A DNA stretch of 64,000 nucleotides from Rikenellaceae bacterium (GTDB lineage: Bacteria; Bacteroidota; Bacteroidia; Bacteroidales; Rikenellaceae), in NCBI GenBank assembly GCA_015059875.1, contig SUZQ01000003.1:1-64000 (forward strand), in the 5' to 3' direction. Positions 16,155 through 23,136 of this stretch are shown here, in pieces. A model generated the notes under the pieces. That model did no database searches and was not told the origin of the DNA. It was given only the letters and a program-made list of their open reading frames with translations. Each line of letters opens with the position of its first letter. Within the stretch, counting starts at the first letter, position 1. A program made the translations under genes and the position numbers.

Positions 16155-16898
16155 ATGAAACGAATAATATTTACACTTTTGTTGCTCGTGTCGGTGTGTT
16201 CGGCTGGAGCTTGGAATAAGAGTTCGTACGCTACAATTATGGTACTCGCCTCGCAGCAACTCTCACCCGAAGCCAAGGGTGTAGTCAATAAGGCTGTTGG
16301 AAGCGACTTTGCCACGATAGTTATCGCGGATAAGGCTCTGAATACCTTCTCGGTAGATGAGAACTACGCTCCACTTCGCAATGGAGATAATGATGCGTTA
16401 GTTGTAGCCGAGCAGTGCGTGGAGCGTCTGCGCAAAAATAAGGCAGATGGCGAGGCTATCGTTCTACTCGCGAAGGCTATTGCCGATTTGCACTCGGTGC
16501 CAAATTTCCGTATCAAGGATCACGACTTCTCGAACAATAACTATACGGTGCGCCGTTGGAATAATCGTGCGGGCAAGTTGGCTCGTTACAGAAATGTCAA
16601 GTGGCGTTCGCTGTGGAATACAGTATATCCTGGGCGTCACTACCTCTTTACTCCAGAGTTGTATGCCTACGATATTGACCTCTACCATTCACGATATCGC
16701 ACCGCGTTCATCGAGGGCGGAATCTCGGAGTGGGCTGCGGATGTAGCAAAGGAGTGTCGTGCGGTCTATGCAGAGGAGATGGGCGATATGTACATCCTGA
16801 CACAGGAGCGTGAGAATGAATACGAGTTTATTCATGATCGCCTAATGGCAAAGGCGGGCTATCGCTTGGGTACTTTGTTGAATGAAATTTTAAGATAA
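16155..16898 (+). CDS. S1/P1-like pseudo-enzyme, array member 15 (type B)
   Basis: The shortest array member, 247 residues from the ATG at 16155; an in-frame GTG at 16149 overlaps the previous stop and is less likely. The signal peptide ends SAGA, with mature Trp20. Position 6 is Tyr (WNKSSY), the central motif is AIADLHSVPN, and HxxxD is absent. It is the most divergent type B protein in its first half, but has the shared FTPELYAYDIDLY, ISEWAADV and YRLGTLLNEIL blocks. Confidence 0.73.
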   Translation: MKRIIFTLLLLVSVCSAGAWNKSSYATIMVLASQQLSPEAKGVVNKAVGSDFATIVIADKALNTFSVDENYAPLRNGDNDALVVAEQCVERLRKNKADGEAIVLLAKAIADLHSVPNFRIKDHDFSNNNYTVRRWNNRAGKLARYRNVKWRSLWNTVYPGRHYLFTPELYAYDIDLYHSRYRTAFIEGGISEWAADVAKECRAVYAEEMGDMYILTQERENEYEFIHDRLMAKAGYRLGTLLNEILR

Positions 16899-16910
16899 TA
16901 AATAGTTGTA

Positions 16911-17702
16911 ATGAAAAAGATTTTTATTGCGATTTTAGCGGTAGTAGCACTCTGCTCGTCGCATAGAGCAATGGCGTGGGGCGGTTTTGCACACTCCGCT
17001 ATCACCGAGATTGCCGAGCGTAATCTAACTCCGCAGGCGCGCGAGAAGATTCATCACTATCTGAATCACTCGTTGCCATTCTACGCAATTTGGATGGATC
17101 AGTATCGTTACACCGATCCTTATCGCCCATCGGGCAAGTGGCATAGCAACTGGATGGACGAGAGTGGTGCGGTGGATATGACAAACGAGTATTGTGCGGC
17201 TTATCAGACTACCCGCATCTGGAAGGAGATGAAAAATTACAAAAAGATGCCCGATTCGGTGGTGCGTCTGAATTTGTTGTATCTTATTCATCTTGTGGCT
17301 GATATGCACTGCCCTTGCCACAATGTATGGCCCAAGAAGTCTCATCCGCAATATCGCTATCACTTGACCAATAACAAGGGACAAAAGCAGTCGTTCCATA
17401 GCTATTGGGACAATACAGCGATTACCTATGGTCGTAAAAAGTGGACAGCAAGCTACTACGCTGATAAGATGGCAACCCTCTCGGAGAAGGAGATAAAGAA
17501 GATTTGCAAGGGTACACCTTACAAGTGGGCGGTGACGAGTCTGCCAAATGCCGAGCGTACATTTGAACTCACGCCAAAAGGCTCGAATGTACAGAAGTAC
17601 TCGAAGAAATCGCGTCAGGAGATGCGTCGCATTGTCGATGAGGAGGCTGTAAAGGCGGGTTATCGCTTGGCGTATGTTATGAATCAGATTTTCAAGAAGT
17701 AG
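16911..17702 (+). CDS. S1/P1-nuclease-like secreted protein, array member 16 (type A)
   Basis: A 263-residue precursor with signal peptide ending AMA and mature Trp23. The zinc motifs are complete: WGGFAH, IWMD, KWH, IHLVADMHCPCH and FHSYWD. Ile replaces the Cys of the KxxCxxYL helix, while HCPCH has two Cys. It groups with member 18 through WMDQYR and KWHS. Its partner 17 likewise resembles partner 19, again showing matched A and B relationships. Confidence 0.82.
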   Translation: MKKIFIAILAVVALCSSHRAMAWGGFAHSAITEIAERNLTPQAREKIHHYLNHSLPFYAIWMDQYRYTDPYRPSGKWHSNWMDESGAVDMTNEYCAAYQTTRIWKEMKNYKKMPDSVVRLNLLYLIHLVADMHCPCHNVWPKKSHPQYRYHLTNNKGQKQSFHSYWDNTAITYGRKKWTASYYADKMATLSEKEIKKICKGTPYKWAVTSLPNAERTFELTPKGSNVQKYSKKSRQEMRRIVDEEAVKAGYRLAYVMNQIFKK

Positions 17703-17715
17703 AGGAGGATAGAGT

Positions 17716-18507
17716 ATGAAGAAGATATTTTTGGCTATCGCCCTCGTTATGGGCGTATATTCGGCTCAGGCTTGGAATTGGGTTTATGATCAGGCGACTC
17801 TCTTGTGGGCATTTGAGAATCTTACACCTCAGGCACAAGCGGAGTTCAAACGCTATCTCGGAGAGGATGTGCATCGCCAGATTCAAACTTTCGAGGCAGC
17901 ACGCAAGAAGGGACAACTGCGCGAAACCGCCGATTGGCGAACCATCTCGCTCGATATGGATTTGAAGCCCGTAATTACGGATGATAAAAATGCTATCGTG
18001 CAGATTGAGAAGGCTATGGAGGTTGTGAAAAATCGTGCAACGAAGAGCAACGAAGAGGTAGCTTTTGCGCTGCATACCATCATTGAACTCACCATCGAGA
18101 TGCACAATGTTGGCAATGTCCACCTCGAAGAGTTCCCTTTCTCGAAGGATGATTTCGAGTTCAGACAATCAATGGGTGGCTACGGCAAGAAGGAGAAGTT
18201 CCGTAATCGCAAGTGGAAACACTTCTGGTCTTACGGCTTCTCAATCTTCCATTCGGCGTGGTCGTCGGGTATGCACATTCGCGACTTGAAGGTGTGTCAA
18301 GGTCGCTACAAGGAGCAGTATCAAGCTGGCTCTCTGCGCGATTGGGCCACCGATATGGGCAAGTTGGTAAAGCCACTCTACGAGTGGGCAGAGCCAGGAT
18401 GTTACCTTTCGCGTCAGGCGCATGCCGAGCATGAGGAGTTGTTCCTCGCGGGCGTGGCGAGAGCTTCGTTCCGTATGGCAGTGTTGCTGAACGAGGCACT
18501 TAAGTAG
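17716..18507 (+). CDS. S1/P1-like pseudo-enzyme, array member 17 (type B)
   Basis: A 263-residue precursor with signal peptide ending AQA and mature Trp20. Position 6 is Asp (WNWVYD). The central motif is ELTIEMHNVGN, with Glu in place of Asp before MHN. No HxxxD is present. It resembles member 19 in ARKKGQL and SLDMDLKP-like blocks (RKNGRM and HLDSKLQP in 19). The C-terminal LRDWATDMG and FRMAVLLNEALK are type B hallmarks. Confidence 0.74.
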   Translation: MKKIFLAIALVMGVYSAQAWNWVYDQATLLWAFENLTPQAQAEFKRYLGEDVHRQIQTFEAARKKGQLRETADWRTISLDMDLKPVITDDKNAIVQIEKAMEVVKNRATKSNEEVAFALHTIIELTIEMHNVGNVHLEEFPFSKDDFEFRQSMGGYGKKEKFRNRKWKHFWSYGFSIFHSAWSSGMHIRDLKVCQGRYKEQYQAGSLRDWATDMGKLVKPLYEWAEPGCYLSRQAHAEHEELFLAGVARASFRMAVLLNEALK

Positions 18508-18537
18508 AAAACCAATAAACTAACCAAAAATAGAGTT

Positions 18538-19332
18538 ATGAGAAAAAATATTCTTAAAATTACCCTCGCCGTGGTGGCATTGTTCGCTACCGAGAGGGTG
18601 ATGGCGTGGGGTGGCTTTGGTCACACTGTGGCTTGCTACGCTGCGGAGCAGTTTCTCACTCCTGAGGCGAAGCAGAAGTGTCGCCACTATCTACGCTCCA
18701 CACTCGCTTATCAGGCATCGTGGATGGATCAGTATCGCTCGATTGAGGGCTATACCGATTGCGATAAGTGGCACAGTACAAACATCGATGCAAAGTATAA
18801 GGTAAAGGTCGGTCTGCCTACAACGGGTGCTTATCATATTGAGCGCATCCGAAAGGAGATGATGAATGGAGGCTACAAGAGTATGCCCGATTCGTTGGTT
18901 AAAATCAATCTTCAGTACCTTGTTCACATGATTCCCGACCACCATTGTCCTGTGCATGTGCGTTGGGACAAGTCGGAGCATCCTGAGTTCCACTACAGCC
19001 TCAAAAACAAGGGTAAGAAGCTGAGCTATCACGGTTTTTGGGATGGCTCAGTAGCGCGTTGGCGCAAGGGCTGGAATGCCGAGAAGTATTTTGAGAAGAT
19101 GGAGAAGTTGTCGAAGTCGCAGATTAAGAAGGTGCAGAAGGGCGATGGATATAAGTGGACACAGCAGACCGCTGATGTATCGCGCTACTGCTTCAAATTG
19201 ACACCTGAGGGTACCGATATATCAAAGTTGTCGAAGGAGGATAGAGCCGAGATTCATCGAGTTGTCGATCTTCAGATTCAGCGTGCAGCTTACCGCTTGG
19301 CAGGAGTGTTGAACGAAATTTTCAAGGAGTAA
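18538..19332 (+). CDS. S1/P1-nuclease-like secreted protein, array member 18 (type A)
   Basis: A 264-residue precursor with signal peptide ending VMA and mature Trp24. The zinc motifs are complete: WGGFGH, SWMD, KWH, VHMIPDHHCPVH and YHGFWD. It is related to member 16 by WMDQYR and KWHS. Its stop is followed directly by the ATGGGTATG start region of member 19, so coupled translation of the pair is likely. Confidence 0.82.
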   Translation: MRKNILKITLAVVALFATERVMAWGGFGHTVACYAAEQFLTPEAKQKCRHYLRSTLAYQASWMDQYRSIEGYTDCDKWHSTNIDAKYKVKVGLPTTGAYHIERIRKEMMNGGYKSMPDSLVKINLQYLVHMIPDHHCPVHVRWDKSEHPEFHYSLKNKGKKLSYHGFWDGSVARWRKGWNAEKYFEKMEKLSKSQIKKVQKGDGYKWTQQTADVSRYCFKLTPEGTDISKLSKEDRAEIHRVVDLQIQRAAYRLAGVLNEIFKE

Positions 19333-19338
19333 ATGGGT

Positions 19339-20139
19339 ATGAAAAAGATAGTATTATTGTGTGCAGCACTTCTGGTTGGAACTCTCTCGGCAGGAGCGTG
19401 GACGCGAGTAGTCGATAAGGCGGTTTTGGTTGTTGCCTACAAGAATCTCAACCCACAGACTCAGCGCATATTGAAGAGCTATATCGGTGAGGATATTACC
19501 AAACCGGCAGGACATTTGGCTTGGCATCGCAAGAATGGCCGTATGCTCGAAAGCGAGGGTTGGCATCGTCTTCATCTCGATAGCAAATTGCAGCCCGCAG
19601 CGAAGGACGAAAACGACGCTTTTGTACAGATAGAGAAGGCGTTGGAGATTGTTCGCAATAGCAAACAATACAAGCGCGAAGAGGTGGCGTTGGCTATTCA
19701 GATTGTGATGAATCTCGTTACCGATATGCATAATATCGCCAATGTAACTCTCGAAAGTTATCCGATGTCGGCAGCTGATTTTCAGTTCTATACATCGAAA
19801 GGTACAGCGGGTGGCCGCAAGGCAAAGACTATTCAATATTCGTGGCGTAACCAGTGGACTTTTCGCTATGGTGGTTTCCATTCAGGCTATACCCACGATA
19901 TGTATGCCGAAGATATCGATTTGATGTTCGGCGACAAGAAGGCAGAGTTCTCGAAGGGCTCGTTGCGCGATTGGGCGCACGATATCGGCACCTACACCAC
20001 TGCGGTTTACGAGTTGTTGCAGAAGAATGATAACCACTTCCTCCATGCAACAGTGCAAGCCCACGAGCCGTTACATATGAGCTGCGTGGCCCGTGCGGCG
20101 TATCGCTTGGCGGTGCTGCTGAATGAGAATTTGAAATAA
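19339..20139 (+). CDS. S1/P1-like pseudo-enzyme, array member 19 (type B)
   Basis: A 266-residue precursor counted from the ATG at 19339; an ATG at 19333, abutting the previous stop, would add two residues. The signal peptide ends SAGA and Trp21 becomes residue 1. Position 6 is Asp (WTRVVD), the central motif is NLVTDMHNIAN, and HxxxD is missing. Type B blocks YAEDIDLMFGDKKAEF and LRDWAHDIG are clear. It is followed by the longest spacer inside the array, which holds a periodic C-run tract. Confidence 0.75.
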   Translation: MKKIVLLCAALLVGTLSAGAWTRVVDKAVLVVAYKNLNPQTQRILKSYIGEDITKPAGHLAWHRKNGRMLESEGWHRLHLDSKLQPAAKDENDAFVQIEKALEIVRNSKQYKREEVALAIQIVMNLVTDMHNIANVTLESYPMSAADFQFYTSKGTAGGRKAKTIQYSWRNQWTFRYGGFHSGYTHDMYAEDIDLMFGDKKAEFSKGSLRDWAHDIGTYTTAVYELLQKNDNHFLHATVQAHEPLHMSCVARAAYRLAVLLNENLK

Positions 20140-20184
20140 GGTGGCGGCAAGTAAGGGCGAGTAAGGGATCCAAATCAACAAAGA

Positions 20185-20233
20185 CCCCAGAATCCCCATA
20201 GTCCCCAGAAACCCTAGCACCCCTATAACCCCC
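20185..20233 (-). repeat. Periodic C-run tract (G-run on the - strand) inside the array
   Basis: Six runs of 3-5 C are spaced by exactly 5 bases each time (agaat, atagt, agaaa, tagca, tataa in order). On the - strand this is six G runs with 5-base loops, which satisfies the usual pattern for an intramolecular G-quadruplex. It lies in the 120-base gap between members 19 and 20, the longest gap between any two array genes. Just upstream, gagtaaggg or its variant occurs twice (20150-20170). No promoter box is seen in the gap. Confidence 0.7.
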
Positions 20234-20259
20234 AAATAATTCTAAAAAAAAACAGGAAA

Positions 20260-21075
20260 ATGAAAACAAAATTTTTAGCATTTATTGCAGTACTTGTTGC
20301 TCTGTGCAGTGTGCAGGGCGCAAAGGCGTGGAGTGGCTTCGGACACGGCTGTATAGCCTATGTTGCGGAGCAGCATCTTACGCCTGAAGCGAAGGAGAAG
20401 TGTCGCTACTATCTCCGTCATACACTCCCATACTACGCCTCGTGGATGGATTATTGGCGTGGCTCGCAGCATTTCAAAAAGGTGAATAGCGGACACACTG
20501 TTTCCGTTTTGTCGAGTGGAGATGGCTTGAATATGAAATATGGAGCCATGAAACACCTTGTAAACGCCATGAATGAGTTGGGCGATGGCAAGTACAAGAA
20601 TTTGCCCGACTCGGTTGTTCGTCAGCGACTTATCAATATGATTCACTATGTGGGCGATATGCACTGCCCATGCCATTCGAAGTTCTCGAAGAAATATTTT
20701 CCGCAATATAAAGGTAAGAAAACTGCCTATCGTGGTAAGAAGGAGGTTGCATACCATGGTTTTTGGGATGGCTCTCCTGGTCGGTGGCGAAAAGGTTGGG
20801 AGATAGAGGATTACGCCAAGAATGTAGACAAGGTATCGAAGAAGCAGGCGACAGCTTGGCAGAGTGGCACTTTTACCGATTGGGGGCGTGATATTGCAAA
20901 GGGCGGACACCGAGGTTTTGCCCTCTATCCCGAAGGAAAAGATATCGATAACCTCTCGTCGAAGGAGCGCAAGGCAATACTGGCATTGGCAGACGAGATG
21001 GCTATGCAGGGAGCATACCGTTTGGCGCATGTGCTTAATACGATTTTTGCAGATAAGAGTATCGAAACCCGTTAA
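20260..21075 (+). CDS. S1/P1-nuclease-like secreted protein, array member 20 (type A)
   Basis: A 271-residue precursor with signal peptide ending AKA and mature Trp24. The zinc motifs are complete, with SGH in the fourth position: WSGFGH, SWMD, SGH, IHYVGDMHCPCH, YHGFWD. It is closest to member 12 (EAKEKCRYYL, NLPDSVVRQRLINM). It has a short extra C-terminal tail (DKSIETR) after the usual LNTIF ending. It is paired with member 21. Confidence 0.82.
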   Translation: MKTKFLAFIAVLVALCSVQGAKAWSGFGHGCIAYVAEQHLTPEAKEKCRYYLRHTLPYYASWMDYWRGSQHFKKVNSGHTVSVLSSGDGLNMKYGAMKHLVNAMNELGDGKYKNLPDSVVRQRLINMIHYVGDMHCPCHSKFSKKYFPQYKGKKTAYRGKKEVAYHGFWDGSPGRWRKGWEIEDYAKNVDKVSKKQATAWQSGTFTDWGRDIAKGGHRGFALYPEGKDIDNLSSKERKAILALADEMAMQGAYRLAHVLNTIFADKSIETR

Positions 21076-21087
21076 TGAAAAGTGACT

Positions 21088-21900
21088 ATGAAAAGAGTAT
21101 CTATATTATTGGTGTTTGTTCTCTCCGTTTTTGTTGCAAATGCGTGGTCGCGCAAATGCGATGAGGCGGCAGTAATGGTGGCGAAAGAGCATCTTACGCC
21201 AGAGGCAAAGAAGTTGGTTAATAAGTACTTGGGAAAGAGCTATGCGGACGATGTAAAGTATCTCTACGATCTGGAAAAGGAGCAAGCTCCACAACTGAGC
21301 AAGAAGGCTCGCCGAGCAGCTGCGGAGGTGCATTATCTTCATCTCGACGGCAACTTCCAGCCAAAGAAGGTAAAGGGCAAGGATGCTTTGAAGAGTTTGG
21401 AGGCGGCATTGAAGGTAGTTAGCAACCGCAAATCGCACTCGAAGAGAGAGGTTGCAGTGGCTCTGCGCACGGTGATAAACCTTGTGTTCGATATGCACGA
21501 TTTGTCGAAAATTCGTATCGATGGCATTAAGCACTCGATGCGTGACTTCAGGTACAGTGTCCCTATGGCAGAGTTCGGAGCGAAGAAGGATCAGTTTAGC
21601 AAGGTTAAATGGTCGAAATCGTGGAGCTATTTCGATGGCGGTTACAACTTCTTCTCAGCGAACTATTGGGCCGAAGATTTGCGAATCTATATCGGTGATA
21701 AGTATGCCGACTACGCCAAAGGTTCACTCCGTGAGTGGGTATCCGAAAATGGTGCTTTGGCGGCACACTACCTCGAATTGTGCAAGCCTAATCAAGTCGT
21801 AGGCTATGTCGATCGCCGATTGATGAGCCCCGTAAATTACGAGATGTATGTCAAGGCGACCTGTCGCTTGGCAGCACTCTTGAACGAGAATCTCAAGTAG
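21088..21900 (+). CDS. S1/P1-like pseudo-enzyme, array member 21 (type B), last gene of the array
   Basis: A 270-residue precursor from the ATG at 21088; an in-frame GTG lies at 21082. The signal peptide ends VANA, with mature Trp20. Position 6 is Asp (WSRKCD), the central motif is NLVFDMHDLSK, and HxxxD is absent. It is closest to members 9 and 13 (DDVKYLYDLE, VHYLHLDGN), and has a short basic insertion (SKKARRAAAE) before that block. A strong terminator follows at 21920-21957. Confidence 0.75.
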   Translation: MKRVSILLVFVLSVFVANAWSRKCDEAAVMVAKEHLTPEAKKLVNKYLGKSYADDVKYLYDLEKEQAPQLSKKARRAAAEVHYLHLDGNFQPKKVKGKDALKSLEAALKVVSNRKSHSKREVAVALRTVINLVFDMHDLSKIRIDGIKHSMRDFRYSVPMAEFGAKKDQFSKVKWSKSWSYFDGGYNFFSANYWAEDLRIYIGDKYADYAKGSLREWVSENGALAAHYLELCKPNQVVGYVDRRLMSPVNYEMYVKATCRLAALLNENLK

Positions 21901-21919
21901 GCAAAAGTGGTCGAAACGC

Positions 21920-21957
21920 AAAAGGCGCGGTGAAATTGAAAATTTCACTGCGCTTTT
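21920..21957 (+). terminator. Rho-independent terminator closing the nuclease-like array
   Basis: The arm 21920-21937 pairs with 21941-21957 through about 17 bp (aaaaggcgcggtgaaatt against aatttcactgcgctttt), with one bulged G and one G-T pair. The loop is 3 bases and TTCTTTTG follows. It separates the array from the murG promoter, so the array and the division cluster are distinct transcription units. Confidence 0.85.
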
Positions 21958-21959
21958 CT

Positions 21960-21990
21960 TTTGAACTTAGCAGAATAATCCATACTTTTG
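21960..21990 (+). promoter_or_regulatory. Promoter for murG-murC
   Basis: TTTG at 21960-21963 (-33) and TACTTTTG at 21983-21990 (-7) are 19 bases apart, a canonical Bacteroidota promoter. The murG ATG follows at 22028. Confidence 0.7.
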
Positions 21991-22027
21991 TAGTTAATTA
22001 GGGACTATGTCCAAAAACCGCTAAAAA

Positions 22028-23131
22028 ATGAAGAGAATTATCCTCTCCGGTGGTGGTACCGGAGGTCACATTTACCCTGCAGTTTCGGTTGCTGAGGCTC
22101 TGAAAAAGAGCCTTGGCGATGATGTTGAGATTCTGTTTGTGGGTGCAGAGGGGAAGATGGAGATGACGCTCATCCCAAACCTCGGCTACAATATTAAGGG
22201 ATTGACAATTGTTGGATTGCAACGCCGCTTCACTTGGAAGAATTTTGCGTTGCCGTACTACTTGTTGCGCAGTCTTAATCAGGCTCGTTCTATTATCAAG
22301 GAGTTCAAGCCCGATGTAGTGGCAGGCTTTGGCGGTTATGCCAGCGCGCCAATTGTCTTTGCAGCGCAGCTGATGGGCATTCCTACCATTATTCAGGAGC
22401 AAAACTCATACGCAGGTCTTGTGAATAAGATTGTCGGCGGACACGCAAAGAGGGTATGCGTGGCTTATGAGGGAATGGATAGATTCTTCGACAAAGAGAA
22501 GATTGTAATGACAGGAAATCCTCTGCGCAGTGCCTTCGGCAAGGGCGATATTGACCGCGAGGCAGCATTTGCGCACTACGGCATGCAGGAGGGGTTGCCA
22601 ACAATCTTGATTGTGGGAGGCTCGCTCGGAACGCGCACCCTCAACAATATGATGAAGTCGTGGATTGTTACACTTGGCGGGGAGGCTCCCGTTCAGGTTA
22701 TCTGGCAGACGGGCCGCTTCTACGAGAAGGAGATGCGCGAGTTCTTTGCAAACTACCCAACCAAGAACATCTCCCTTGTACCATTTATTGACCGTATGGA
22801 TTACGCCTACGAGATTGCGGATGTGGTCGTATCGCGTAGTGGTGCTTGTACCGTGTCGGAGTTGTGCTTAGCGGCCAAACCAACACTCTTTGTTCCGTCG
22901 CCGAATGTTGCCGAGGATCATCAGACGAAGAATGCTCGTGCATTGGTGGACAAGGGCGCAGCGATGATGGTGAGCGATGCTGAGGCGGCAGATTGCGGTA
23001 TTGCTACAGCGTTGAAGATGGTGGCGGATGAGGAGTTGCTGAGGAGTCTATCGGAGAATATTGCAAAACTTGCAACTCCCGATGCTGCGGAGCGTGTGGC
23101 AGCGGAGATTCTAAAACAGATTAAGGATTAA
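22028..23131 (+). CDS. murG: UDP-GlcNAc:lipid I N-acetylglucosaminyltransferase MurG
   Basis: A 367-residue GT28 enzyme that adds GlcNAc to lipid I to make lipid II at the inner face of the membrane. The N-terminal glycine-rich loop GGGTGGHIYPA (residues 8-18) and the C-terminal SRSGACTVSEL and PNVAEDHQTKNA donor-binding blocks are present. It opens the murG-murC-ftsQ-ftsA-ftsZ order typical of Bacteroidota. In that order ftsW normally precedes murG; here the nuclease-like array does instead. Confidence 0.96.
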   Translation: MKRIILSGGGTGGHIYPAVSVAEALKKSLGDDVEILFVGAEGKMEMTLIPNLGYNIKGLTIVGLQRRFTWKNFALPYYLLRSLNQARSIIKEFKPDVVAGFGGYASAPIVFAAQLMGIPTIIQEQNSYAGLVNKIVGGHAKRVCVAYEGMDRFFDKEKIVMTGNPLRSAFGKGDIDREAAFAHYGMQEGLPTILIVGGSLGTRTLNNMMKSWIVTLGGEAPVQVIWQTGRFYEKEMREFFANYPTKNISLVPFIDRMDYAYEIADVVVSRSGACTVSELCLAAKPTLFVPSPNVAEDHQTKNARALVDKGAAMMVSDAEAADCGIATALKMVADEELLRSLSENIAKLATPDAAERVAAEILKQIKD

Positions 23132-23136
23132 CGAAG

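Noticed and set aside
4246-21900. Reading the A-B pairs as toxin and antitoxin or toxin and immunity protein
   Set aside because: Both classes have signal peptides and are homologous to each other, whereas antitoxins are cytoplasmic and unrelated to the toxin. A periplasmic inhibitor role for B is not excluded, but there is no direct support.
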